NCBI GenBank assembly: GCA_934085565.1
Contig: CAKOHG010000004.1
Coordinates: forward strand, 1 to 64,000
DNA length: 64,000 nt
Direction: 5' to 3'
Origin: an uncultured Bacilli bacterium
Lineage (GTDB): Bacteria > Bacillota_I > Bacilli_A > RF39 > UBA660
Below, piece by piece: positions 32,739 through 41,329 of this stretch. Position numbers and translations under genes: made by a program. Position 1 is the stretch's first letter, and every line of letters begins with the position of its first letter. The notes below the pieces were generated by a model, which saw only the letters and a program-made list of their open reading frames with translations, was not told the origin of the DNA and made no database searches.

Positions 32739-33407
32739 ATGAAAATAGCATTAATAAACGAGAACAGTCAAAAAGACAAAAATGAGTTTATCTATAAAAT
32801 CTTAAATAAAGTGGCTTCTAAATACGGCCATGAAGTTTATAATTATGGTGTCAGTAATGACAAAGAGTGTAGTATAGATTATGTTGGAGCTGGTATTTTA
32901 GCAGGACTTTTACTAAATAGTAAAGCAGTTGATTTTGTAATTACAGGTTGTGCTTCTGGAATAGGTGTAACAATGAGTTTAAATGCGATGCCAGAGGTTT
33001 ATGCTGGATATGTTGCAGATAGTGTTGATGCCAAATTATTTTGTAAAGTAAACGCTGGAAATGCCATTGCTATTCCTTTTGGTAAATATTTTGGTACAGG
33101 TTCTGAATTTTTATTAGAGGGTATTTTTGAAACCTTATTTAGTACCGAGTTTTTAAGTGGTTATCCTGCTAAGAGAAAGGAAATTCAAAGTCTGCAAAAA
33201 CAAGAACTTATTCATTTAAAACAAACAACTCAGATAGCAATGAGTGAAATATTAGAAGAATTAGACAAAGACATGTTAAAAGATATGATTTATAATGAAT
33301 ACTTTGAAGAAAATTTTTTTAAAAACTGTGATAATGAATTTTTAGGTATTTTAGTTAAAAATATTTTTGATGAATGGGAAAACATAGAGGAAAGTGAATT
33401 AAACTAG
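32739..33407 (+). CDS. RpiB/LacA/LacB-family sugar-phosphate isomerase
   Basis: 222 residues. The Rossmann-like isomerase domain (about 1-150) carries the family signature with its catalytic Cys, VDFVITGCASGIGVTMSLN, and the GNAIAIPFG segment. RpiB enzymes interconvert ribose-5-P and ribulose-5-P; LacAB act on galactose-6-P. The C-terminal ~70 residues form a helical extension beyond the usual ~150-residue RpiB, as in a larger Clostridial subgroup. Substrate unknown. Monocistronic between terminators. Confidence 0.82.
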   Translation: MKIALINENSQKDKNEFIYKILNKVASKYGHEVYNYGVSNDKECSIDYVGAGILAGLLLNSKAVDFVITGCASGIGVTMSLNAMPEVYAGYVADSVDAKLFCKVNAGNAIAIPFGKYFGTGSEFLLEGIFETLFSTEFLSGYPAKRKEIQSLQKQELIHLKQTTQIAMSEILEELDKDMLKDMIYNEYFEENFFKNCDNEFLGILVKNIFDEWENIEESELN

Positions 33408-33421
33408 ACTTTCCTTTTTTA
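33388..33421 (+). terminator. Rho-independent terminator overlapping the isomerase stop
   Basis: AGGAAAGT / ACTTTCCT arms; the stop codon lies in the loop; followed by TTTTT. Confidence 0.75.
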
Positions 33422-33456
33422 TTTCGTTATAATAATCTTTCCAACAGGGGGAAGTT

Positions 33457-34479
33457 ATGCCAAAAGTAAGTATTATTGTGCCAATATATAATGTGTCTAA
33501 ATATTTATCGTCATGTTTAAATTCTTTAGTATCACAATCTTTAAAAGATATTGAAATTATTTGTATTGAAGATAAAAGTACGGATAATAGTAAAGAAATA
33601 TTAAAAAGTTATGAAAAAAATTATCCTCATTTAATTAAGGCAATTTATTTAGAAGAAAATAAAGGGCTTTCTCATGCTAGGAATGAAGGTCTTAAAGTTG
33701 CAAATGGAAAGTATATTGGATTTGTAGATTCTGATGATTTAGTATCTAGAACCATGTTTGAAGATTTTTCAAAAACTTTAGAAGAATATCATTTGCCTAT
33801 TTTAGTAGGGAGTTGTTTTCAGATAAAAGAAAATGACTATCTTCATAACGAGGTTTTTATGGGTGGTAAAAAAAGTAGGGCTTACATTGAAAATTATTTA
33901 AAATCTCCGGATGTTTTTTTCTTTGAAACTCCATCCGTTTGTGAAAAATTATTTTTACACGATTTTATAGAACATGAAAGCTTTTTGGAAGGGGTTGTTT
34001 ATGAAGATATTGCTTTTACTTATCCTTTATTATTAAAAGCAAAACAAACTGTACAACTTTTACAAAGTGATTATGCTTATCGTCAAAACAAAAAAAGTAT
34101 TATGGCAAGTGCTGCTAAGAAGAATTTGAAAATATTAGATATGTTAAAAATATATGAAAAGTGTGCTCAAAGTAAATTACCATCTAAAGAAAAAAACATG
34201 CTTTTAGATCGTGTAAAACACGCCATATATATTACGGCTAATGATATATCAAGCTGGCAGTTACCGATTAAAGAGCAAGATACAATAACGCAGTTTTACT
34301 TACAACTTGCCGATTATAAAGTAGATAATTTTTTTAGATATCGTTCTTCTTTTCCTAAGCGTTATTATATTGATATTCAAAAATTTTTATTAGAAAAATT
34401 GGAAAATGAAAATACTATTCTAAATGAAAGTGATGCTCGTCATATTGAAGATAAACTTATTCGAGAAATAAAAAGATAG
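33457..34479 (+). CDS. Family 2 glycosyltransferase, first of a tandem pair
   Basis: 340 residues. GT-A domain opening MPKVSIIVPIYNVSKYL, acceptor segment HARNEGLKVANGKYIGF and the metal-binding DSDD (about 93-96). No membrane span, so it works on the inner face. The sequence is nearly superimposable on the next gene for the first ~230 residues, while the C-terminal third has diverged, suggesting a shift in acceptor. Probable role in surface polysaccharide or glycoprotein synthesis. Confidence 0.88.
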   Translation: MPKVSIIVPIYNVSKYLSSCLNSLVSQSLKDIEIICIEDKSTDNSKEILKSYEKNYPHLIKAIYLEENKGLSHARNEGLKVANGKYIGFVDSDDLVSRTMFEDFSKTLEEYHLPILVGSCFQIKENDYLHNEVFMGGKKSRAYIENYLKSPDVFFFETPSVCEKLFLHDFIEHESFLEGVVYEDIAFTYPLLLKAKQTVQLLQSDYAYRQNKKSIMASAAKKNLKILDMLKIYEKCAQSKLPSKEKNMLLDRVKHAIYITANDISSWQLPIKEQDTITQFYLQLADYKVDNFFRYRSSFPKRYYIDIQKFLLEKLENENTILNESDARHIEDKLIREIKR

Positions 34480-34488
34480 GAGAAGATT

Positions 34489-35511
34489 ATGCCTAAAGTT
34501 AGTATTATTGTACCCATTTATAATGTTTCAAAATATTTAAGTACTTGTTTAAATTCTCTAGTTACACAATCTTTACAAGATATTGAAATTATTTGTGTTG
34601 AAGATAAAAGTACGGATAGTAGTAGGGAAATTTTAAAGGAATATGAAAAAAATTACCCTTATTTAATTAAAGCTATCTATTTAGAAGAAAATGGAGGACT
34701 TTCTCATGCTAGAAATGAAGGTCTTAAAGTTGCAAATGGAAAATATATTGGTTTTGTAGATTCTGATGATTTAGTTTCTCACACAATGTTTGGCGATTTT
34801 TCAAACACTTTAGAAGAATATGATTTACCTATTTTAGTTGGCAATTGTTTTCAAATAAGAGAAAATGATTATCTTCATAAAGAAGTTTTTCCAAGACAGA
34901 AAAGAGCTATACCTCATATCGAAGATTATTTAAAAACACCGAAATCTTTTTTTATGGAAACACCAGCTGTTTGGGATAAGTTATTTTTACATGATTTTAT
35001 ACAATATGAAAAATTTATAGATGGTGTTGTTTATGAAGATGTCGCTTTTACATATCCTTTACTTTTAAAAGCTAAAAAAACCGTTCAGCTTCTTCAATAT
35101 GATTATGCCTATAGACAAAGAAAGGCAAGTATCATGGCTAACAGTTCGTTAAAAAACATTCAGATATTAGATCTGTTTAAAATTTATGAAAGATGTGTCC
35201 AAAGTCATTTAGAACCAAAGTTAAAAAGTATGCTTTTGGATCGAATTAAATACGAAATTTTTAGTAAATCAATTCAAATTAATCGTTGGGAGATGCCATC
35301 AAAAGAAAAGAATCACATATTAGAACTTTATTTAAAACTTGCGGAATATAAAGTAGAAAATTTTTGGCATTATGAAAACGAATATCCTCAGATATATTAT
35401 TGTAATTTAAAAGAACTTTTGAAAGAAAAAATAGAAGGCAAGAAGAAAATTTCAAGTGAAAATGAAGCTAAAAATGTTGAATTAAAACTAACTCGAATTA
35501 TAAAAAGATAG
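34489..35511 (+). CDS. Family 2 glycosyltransferase, second of a tandem pair
   Basis: 340 residues, same length and architecture as the preceding gene, nine bases downstream with its own AGGAG site. Shares MPKVSIIVPIYNVSKYL, GLSHARNEGLKVANGKYIGF and DSDD. The identical length and conserved coding order show a tandem gene duplication. The final ~100 residues differ most. Confidence 0.88.
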   Translation: MPKVSIIVPIYNVSKYLSTCLNSLVTQSLQDIEIICVEDKSTDSSREILKEYEKNYPYLIKAIYLEENGGLSHARNEGLKVANGKYIGFVDSDDLVSHTMFGDFSNTLEEYDLPILVGNCFQIRENDYLHKEVFPRQKRAIPHIEDYLKTPKSFFMETPAVWDKLFLHDFIQYEKFIDGVVYEDVAFTYPLLLKAKKTVQLLQYDYAYRQRKASIMANSSLKNIQILDLFKIYERCVQSHLEPKLKSMLLDRIKYEIFSKSIQINRWEMPSKEKNHILELYLKLAEYKVENFWHYENEYPQIYYCNLKELLKEKIEGKKKISSENEAKNVELKLTRIIKR

Positions 35512-35528
35512 ACGAATATCTTTTTTTC
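35503..35528 (+). terminator. Rho-independent terminator
   Basis: AAAGATA-GACGAA-TATCTTT hairpin with a T run, overlapping the stop of the second glycosyltransferase. Confidence 0.75.
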
Positions 35529-35559
35529 TTTTATAATGAATTTGGGAAGGATGAGGAAT

Positions 35560-36459
35560 ATGTTAAAAGTTAGTCATGTGACAAAATATTATGATACTCA
35601 TAAAGCGGTGGATGATTTATCTTTTACGGTGAATGATGGTGAAATCTTTGGCCTTTTAGGTGTTAATGGTGCTGGCAAAACAACCACTTTTAGAATGATT
35701 ATCGGTTTATTAAAACCAACAAGTGGTGAAATTACTTTAGATGGTAAGCCAATCGATTATTCAGTTACTGATAAAATTGGCTTTTTAACCGAGGAAAGAA
35801 GTTTACTTACCAAATTGACCGTGAAAGAGCAAATTATTTATTATGGCGTTTTAAAAGGTTTAGATGAAAAAATTATTTTAGAAAGATTGGATGAATGGCT
35901 TAAAAAATTTCATATTGAAGAATATAAAGATCGAAAAATAAAGGAATTATCAAAAGGAAATCAACAAAAGATTCAGTTTATTTCAGCGGTGATTAGTGAA
36001 CCTAAACTTCTTATTTTAGATGAACCTTTTACAGGACTTGACCCAATCAATGTGGAAATGTTTATGGAAGCTATCCGAGAATTTAAAAAGAAAGGATGCA
36101 GTATTATTTTTTCTTCACATCGGATGGAACATGTGGAAATGTTTTGTGAGAAATTAGTTATTTTAGTAAAAGGTAAAGCTGTTTTAGAAGGTGATTTAAA
36201 AGAAATTAAAAAAGACTATCGTCGTAAAACAATTCACATTGTAGGTGATGTTAATAAAGAGGATCTTTTAAATATGGAAGGTGTTTCTAACATTGTAGAA
36301 AATGCAGATGAAATAACCGTTTCTGTTTTAGAAGATAAATATATTTCTAAAGTATTTGATGTCGTGAAAAAATGTCAAAACATTACTAAATTTGCGGTGG
36401 AAGACCCTAGTTTAAATGAAATCTTTTTAAGTAAAGTAGGTGAATCATATGAAGGCTAA
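35560..36459 (+). CDS. ABC transporter ATP-binding protein (NatA/YhaQ-like)
   Basis: Start ATG 35560 after AGGATGAGG; the in-frame ATG 35536 overlaps a TATAAT box. 299 residues: Walker A LLGVNGAGKTT, signature LSKGNQQKIQF, Walker B LLILDEPFTGLDP, His-switch SSHRMEH, and a C-terminal ~90-residue DUF4162-like domain typical of NatA/YhaQ exporters. Partner permease follows, overlapping by 11 bases. The substrate could be sodium or an antimicrobial; it is not determined by sequence. Confidence 0.88.
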   Translation: MLKVSHVTKYYDTHKAVDDLSFTVNDGEIFGLLGVNGAGKTTTFRMIIGLLKPTSGEITLDGKPIDYSVTDKIGFLTEERSLLTKLTVKEQIIYYGVLKGLDEKIILERLDEWLKKFHIEEYKDRKIKELSKGNQQKIQFISAVISEPKLLILDEPFTGLDPINVEMFMEAIREFKKKGCSIIFSSHRMEHVEMFCEKLVILVKGKAVLEGDLKEIKKDYRRKTIHIVGDVNKEDLLNMEGVSNIVENADEITVSVLEDKYISKVFDVVKKCQNITKFAVEDPSLNEIFLSKVGESYEG

Positions 36460-37774
36460 ATTAAAATTTTTAACAAAGCAAAGTTTAAACAAAAAAATAA
36501 AAACAAAATGGTTTAAAGGAGTCAATATTTTATTACTTATTTTACTTATAGTAATTACTAATATTGATCAAATTGTTCGACTTTTCGGGGGCGATTTTGA
36601 AGATACCACGAAAATAGTTGTCGTAGATGAAATGGGTGGTTATGATTTATTTAAAACTTCTTTTGATACTTTAACGAACGATTACAAAGATACTTATCAT
36701 TTTGAAGTTTCTAAAGCAACGGATACCTTAGAAAATGAACAAGCTTCTTTAAAAGATGATGATAAAAAAATTATTGTGCATTTAAAAGAAGATTCTGAAA
36801 ATTATTTAAGCGCTGACTTGATTAGTTTTAATGAATTAAAAACAGTAGAAACACAATTTTTAGAAACTTCTATTAATAGTCTTAAAAGTTCGATGGCAAT
36901 TTTAGAAAGTGGTTTAAGTGAAGAAGAAATATCTAAGTTAACTCGTCCAGCTGATATTTCCCTTGTCGTGACAAATGAAGACAAGAGTAATGTTAAAAAT
37001 AAAGATTTAATTACTTCAGGAGTTATTTTAGTGGTCATCTTACCTTGCTTTTTCTTGATACTTATGTTAGTCCAAATGATAGGCAGTGAAGTAAATGATG
37101 AAAAAACAACAAGAAGTATGGAAATCATTATTTCAAATGTTTCTCCAGAAACCCATTTTCTCTCTAAAGTTTTAGCTTCCACTTTATTTGTTGTTATACA
37201 AGGATTGTTATTATTAGGATATGGTGTTATTGCCGTTTTAAGTCGTTTCTTATTTGGTGGTGGTAATATCATAAATGATATGGGAACGGGCTTAGCTAGT
37301 CAAATGACCTCTATTTTGACAACCGTTAAAGAAACAGGTATTTTAACAACTCTTTTACAAGGGCTTCCGTGGATTCTTTTACTTTTCTTAGTTTCCTTTA
37401 TCTTATATGGTATCGTTGCTGGCGTTTTAGCTTCCATGACAACTAGTATGGAAGATTTCCAACAATTACAAACACCTATTATGTTAATTATTATGGTAGG
37501 CTATTATTTAGCTATCATGGCTAGTCAATTTGAAGGAGCAACATTCATTAAAATAATGTCTTATGTACCTATGTTAAGTTTTATGCTTTCGCCATCCTTG
37601 TTTTTACTAGGGCAGATAAGTATCTACAGTTTAGCTATAGCTACTTTAATTAATATTATCTTTACTTTTATTATTTTTAAATATGGTCTAAGAATTTATA
37701 AAGTAGGTATTTTAAACTATTCCTCTACAAAGTTATGGAAAAAAATGTTTAAGTCTTTGAAGAATAAAGAATAA
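36449..37774 (+). CDS. ABC-2 type exporter permease (NatB/YhaP-like)
   Basis: Start ATG 36449, following TAGGTGA. 441 residues: first membrane helix (about 24-42), a ~150-residue extracellular loop, then five or six helices, with the ABC-2 signature region GSEVNDEKTTRSMEIIISNVSPETHFLSK before the second helix. This is the arrangement of NatB/YhaP permeases working with the ATPase encoded just upstream. Confidence 0.88.
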   Translation: MKAKLKFLTKQSLNKKIKTKWFKGVNILLLILLIVITNIDQIVRLFGGDFEDTTKIVVVDEMGGYDLFKTSFDTLTNDYKDTYHFEVSKATDTLENEQASLKDDDKKIIVHLKEDSENYLSADLISFNELKTVETQFLETSINSLKSSMAILESGLSEEEISKLTRPADISLVVTNEDKSNVKNKDLITSGVILVVILPCFFLILMLVQMIGSEVNDEKTTRSMEIIISNVSPETHFLSKVLASTLFVVIQGLLLLGYGVIAVLSRFLFGGGNIINDMGTGLASQMTSILTTVKETGILTTLLQGLPWILLLFLVSFILYGIVAGVLASMTTSMEDFQQLQTPIMLIIMVGYYLAIMASQFEGATFIKIMSYVPMLSFMLSPSLFLLGQISIYSLAIATLINIIFTFIIFKYGLRIYKVGILNYSSTKLWKKMFKSLKNKE

Positions 37775-37801
37775 GAGCGCAAGGCTTTTATTTTTTTTCT
37801 T
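37769..37801 (+). terminator. Rho-independent terminator
   Basis: AATAAGAGC and GCTTTTATT arms (one G-T pair), loop GCAAG, long T run after. Confidence 0.65.
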
Positions 37802-37827
37802 GACTTTTTTCTGAATTTCTATAGAAT
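37800..37827 (+). promoter_or_regulatory. Sigma-A-type promoter
   Basis: TTGACT (37800-37805) and TAGAAT (37822-37827), 16 bases apart, 25 bases ahead of the Fic-fold gene. Confidence 0.55.
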
Positions 37828-37851
37828 AATAACCATCAATAGGGGGATATT

Positions 37852-38757
37852 ATGACAAAAGATGAAAAAAGGTTACAAGCCGAAAAAGAAGTATTAAAAG
37901 CAATGGCAAGTGGTGTACCAATTGTTGATTTAGACATTTTTAAACGTGTTCAAGATTTAACACCAAGTGAACAAGTATTGAATCAAATTTCTTATACAGA
38001 AGATCTTTATAAAGAGTATCATGATATGATAATGTCTCTTTCCAGTAGTTTAAGAAGTAATTATTTACAAATATTAAAAAGTGAAGATATTATCAACAAT
38101 CAAGTTGTAGAAAAAGAAAATTCTTTCTTACTAGCGCTTTATTATAAAACACATCCTAAAAATGCGATGGATGAAATGATTCGTTGTTGCAGTTCAGAAA
38201 TTACCGCTAGTGAGTTTATTAAAATTCATGATAAATTATTAGACGGTACCAGTAGTGAAGATCAAAAAGGTTTACGTGAAGATAATTTAAAGTTTGTTGG
38301 TACTTATGTAGCAGGTCAAAGGCAGATTGATTATTTTCCTATTTTAGAGAAAGATATTGCTAAGGCTTTAAGAGAATATTTAAGTCTAATCAATGATAAA
38401 AAAAGAGTTCAAAGTAAAGAAGATGCCTTTTTAAAACCTATCATATATCATGGACTACTCGCTGCTTTGCAACTATTTAAAGATGGTAATACTCGTTATG
38501 CCAGACTTATTCAACATATTAATTTATGGTATTATACTAATCAAACATTAGGTTATGATTTTTCATTGCCAACCGTTTATGCAACGAAGCAATATGCCGC
38601 TGACCGGGCAAGTTACCGTGGATTAATAAAGTCAATTGCAGTTACAGAAAATGATGAGGCCTGGAACAACTGGATAATTTTTAATTTAAAATGTCTTCAA
38701 AACAATATATGGGTTAATCAAAGTAATATAGAAACATTAAAAAGAAGAAAAAGCTAG
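37852..38757 (+). CDS. Fic-fold protein lacking the catalytic histidine
   Basis: 301 residues, all helical. The core segment ALQLFKDGNTRYARLIQHINLW (about 202-223) aligns with the Fic motif HPFxDGNGRxxR, but Gln replaces the catalytic His, Leu the Pro and Thr the second Gly; Phe, D-G-N and both Arg remain. The upstream DYFPILEKDIAKALREYL resembles the Fic flap region. An N-terminal ~130-residue helical domain precedes it. Either nucleotide transfer is lost and only binding remains, or a different chemistry is used. It has its own promoter and terminator, so it looks like a maintained chromosomal gene. Confidence 0.65.
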   Translation: MTKDEKRLQAEKEVLKAMASGVPIVDLDIFKRVQDLTPSEQVLNQISYTEDLYKEYHDMIMSLSSSLRSNYLQILKSEDIINNQVVEKENSFLLALYYKTHPKNAMDEMIRCCSSEITASEFIKIHDKLLDGTSSEDQKGLREDNLKFVGTYVAGQRQIDYFPILEKDIAKALREYLSLINDKKRVQSKEDAFLKPIIYHGLLAALQLFKDGNTRYARLIQHINLWYYTNQTLGYDFSLPTVYATKQYAADRASYRGLIKSIAVTENDEAWNNWIIFNLKCLQNNIWVNQSNIETLKRRKS

Positions 38758-38776
38758 AAAAATTTTTAGCTTTTTT
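38749..38776 (+). terminator. Rho-independent terminator
   Basis: AAAAGCTA and TAGCTTTT arms around a ten-base loop, followed by TT and AT-rich sequence; overlaps the stop codon. Confidence 0.75.
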
Positions 38777-38832
38777 ATAATGGTCAACAAATTAAATTTT
38801 TGCTATACTTATAAAGTAGGAGATGTATTAGT

Positions 38833-39558
38833 ATGGCTCGTCGTAAAAGTAAAAAAAAGTCTTATGTTACTCAAGTAAGTATTATTATCTTTTTAGTATT
38901 TAGTTTAGTAAGTTCACTTTGGTTTAGTGATTATGATTTTAGCAGTCTTTGGGAACCTAAACAAAGTTATTCTATAGAAAATATTCCTTCTTATAGTGGA
39001 GAAGATTATATTACCATTAATAATAATGTGCCTTTTTTTAAAGAAAGTGAATACACCACAACTTCTTTTGAAAGTTATAGTGATTTAGATAGTTTACAAA
39101 GATGTGGTGTGGCGTATGCCTTAGTCGGTTTAGAAACTATGCCATCTGAACCAAGAGGAAGCATTGGCATGATAAAACCAACTGGTTGGCATACTGTGAA
39201 ATATGATACTGTCGATGGTAAATATTTATATAATCGTTGTCATTTGATTGGGTACCAATTAACTGGAGAAAATGCCAATGAAAAAAACTTAATTACTTGC
39301 ACAAGACAAATGAATATTGGACCTATGTTAACTTATGAAAATAAGGTAGCTGATTATATTAAAAAGACAAGCAATCACGTTTTATATCGGGTGACACCTA
39401 TTTTTGAAGGAAATAATTTACTCGCCAGTGGGGCTTTAATGGAAGGATATTCAGTAGAAGACCATGGTGAGGGCATATCTTTTAATATTTATGTTTATAA
39501 TGTCCAAAAAGGGATTGAAATAGATTATCAAACAGGAGAAAGTCGTCTCGCATCTTGA
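38833..39558 (+). CDS. Membrane-anchored DNA/RNA non-specific endonuclease
   Basis: 241 residues. Basic N-terminus and one membrane span (about 12-30), then a beta-beta-alpha-metal nuclease domain like EndA/streptococcal DNases. The active-site segment is YNRCHLIGYQLTGE (catalytic His about 138), followed by NEKNLITCTRQMN with the metal-binding Asn. It acts outside the membrane, so roles in nutrient scavenging, DNA uptake or degradation of extracellular DNA are plausible. Confidence 0.85.
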   Translation: MARRKSKKKSYVTQVSIIIFLVFSLVSSLWFSDYDFSSLWEPKQSYSIENIPSYSGEDYITINNNVPFFKESEYTTTSFESYSDLDSLQRCGVAYALVGLETMPSEPRGSIGMIKPTGWHTVKYDTVDGKYLYNRCHLIGYQLTGENANEKNLITCTRQMNIGPMLTYENKVADYIKKTSNHVLYRVTPIFEGNNLLASGALMEGYSVEDHGEGISFNIYVYNVQKGIEIDYQTGESRLAS

Positions 39559-39605
39559 CAAGGACGTCTTTTTTTGTTTTTATAGTAAAGGTTAGGAAGT
39601 GTTTT

Positions 39606-40859
39606 ATGAAATTTTATATATATACTTTAGGGTGTAAAGTAAATGCCTATGAATCAGAAGTTATTAAAGAAGAATTCTTACAAAGTGGTTATGAATTAAA
39701 TCAAGAAAGTCCAGATGTTATTATTGTTAATACTTGTTCGGTTACTAATATTGCCGACCAAAAATCTCGGAAAATGGTTAGAAGATTTAAAAAAAATCAT
39801 AATGATGCCATTTTAGTTGTCTGTGGTTGTTCTTCTGAAAACAATCAAGTTTCTTATGATGAAATGGGAGTTGATATTTTAATTGGTAACGTAGGCAAAA
39901 ATGACATCTTACATCTTGTAGAAAACTACATGAAAGACCATGAAAAATATCAATATTTTACTAAAAAAAGAGATGTTTCCTTTGAAACAATGCATATTGA
40001 TAAATTTACTACTCATACAAGAGCTTTCATTAAAATCCAAGATGGCTGTGATAATTTCTGTAGTTACTGCATTATCCCTTATTTACGTAAACAAAGACGT
40101 AATAAAGATTTTGGTGAAGCGTTAGAAGAAATAAAAACATTAGTTTCCAATGGACATCAAGAAATTGTTTTAACGGGTATTCATACCGGTTCTTATGAAA
40201 GTGAAGGAAAAGATTTAACTGACTTAATTCATGAGGCTAGCAAAATAGAAAATTTAAAGAGAATTCGTATTTCCTCAATCGAAGTTACAGAATTAAATGA
40301 AAAATTTATGAATGAATTAAAAAACAATCCTAAAATTTGTAATCATATGCACATTCCTTTACAAGCTGGTTCGGATGAAATCTTAAAGAAAATGAATCGT
40401 AAATATAATTTACAAGCTTATAAAGAAAAAATAGCCGAAATAAGAAGTATTAGACCTGATATTTCTATCACTACGGATGTTATTGTAGGGCATCCTTATG
40501 AAACTGAAGAATTGTTTTTAAAAACAATAGAAACTTGTGAAGAAATTGCTTTCAGCAAAATTCATGTTTTTCCATATTCTATTAGACAAAATACCGCGGC
40601 GAGTAAAATGCCAATGCAAGTAGAAAGCAAAGAAAAACATCGCCGTAGTAAAGTTCTTTGTGAATTATCTGATAAATTAGAGAAAAATTACGCTAAGAAA
40701 TTTATTGGGCAAAAAATGGAAGTTTTAACTGAACAAGATAATATTGGCTGTACTTCTAATTATTTAAAAGTTCATTTAAATACAACGATAGAACCGAATA
40801 AACTATTAGAAGTAGAAATTACTGATTTAAAAGAAAACGAATTAATTGGTAAAATATAG
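39606..40859 (+). CDS. mtaB: tRNA t6A37 methylthiotransferase MtaB
   Basis: Start ATG 39606 after TTAGGAAG; the longer frame from 39555 runs through a terminator-like region. 417 residues: N-terminal UPF0004 domain with three Fe-S Cys (TLGCKVN, NTCSVTN, VCGCSS), radical-SAM domain with CDNFCSYC (CxxxCxxC, about 144-151), and a C-terminal TRAM domain (IGQKMEVLTEQDN). It converts t6A to ms2t6A at position 37 of tRNAs reading ANN codons. The YqeV/MtaB type is distinguished from MiaB by the N-terminal KFYIYTLGCKVN form. Confidence 0.92.
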   Translation: MKFYIYTLGCKVNAYESEVIKEEFLQSGYELNQESPDVIIVNTCSVTNIADQKSRKMVRRFKKNHNDAILVVCGCSSENNQVSYDEMGVDILIGNVGKNDILHLVENYMKDHEKYQYFTKKRDVSFETMHIDKFTTHTRAFIKIQDGCDNFCSYCIIPYLRKQRRNKDFGEALEEIKTLVSNGHQEIVLTGIHTGSYESEGKDLTDLIHEASKIENLKRIRISSIEVTELNEKFMNELKNNPKICNHMHIPLQAGSDEILKKMNRKYNLQAYKEKIAEIRSIRPDISITTDVIVGHPYETEELFLKTIETCEEIAFSKIHVFPYSIRQNTAASKMPMQVESKEKHRRSKVLCELSDKLEKNYAKKFIGQKMEVLTEQDNIGCTSNYLKVHLNTTIEPNKLLEVEITDLKENELIGKI

Positions 40860-40917
40860 ATGGAATTAAATCTTAAATTTTGCTAAAATAATAATAGAAT
40901 ATTTGGGGTGATAAAGG

Positions 40918-41301
40918 ATGTTTCAAAATCCAGAATATAAAGATTTACAATGGCTTGACAATGGTTTACAAAAAGGATCTATTCATGTTAACACTGATTT
41001 TGATTTTAAAAAGCCTACTATAAGACCATTTAATAGGACTAAGAAGGGAACTGTTTTGTCAATAGGTCGTGTCAATTATGGACTTTTGGATAACTTTATC
41101 ATAACTTCTTTAAATGATTATTATCAAAAAGGCATGCAAGCAAAAGATGAATATAAACGTAATGCCTTTATGAAAGAATATAATGAACTTTACATTTTAT
41201 GGTATACCATTAATCAAGCTAAAAATACACAGAACCCTAATTTAAATAGCTATTATGATGACTTAGTTTATCGTCTTTATTTACTAGGATACAAAGAATA
41301 A
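40918..41301 (+). CDS. Small hypothetical protein
   Basis: 127 residues, soluble, Tyr/Asn/Lys-rich (NDYYQKGMQAKDEYKRNAFMKEYNELYILWYTI), no motif recognised. Followed by a clear terminator that separates it from the convergent SEDS gene. It looks like a conserved lineage gene with a good GGGGTG site. Confidence 0.55.
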   Translation: MFQNPEYKDLQWLDNGLQKGSIHVNTDFDFKKPTIRPFNRTKKGTVLSIGRVNYGLLDNFIITSLNDYYQKGMQAKDEYKRNAFMKEYNELYILWYTINQAKNTQNPNLNSYYDDLVYRLYLLGYKE

Positions 41302-41304
41302 TTT

Positions 41305-41329
41305 GTCTTACTTCGGTAAGGCTTTTTTT
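41305..41329 (+). terminator. Rho-independent terminator with UUCG tetraloop
   Basis: CTTAC-TTCG-GTAAG, then GC and seven T residues, between the convergent small gene and the SEDS gene. Confidence 0.85.

Noticed and set aside
36802..37272. 156-codon open frame on the minus strand
   Set aside because: Lies fully inside the ABC-2 permease gene and has no start context; a shadow frame.
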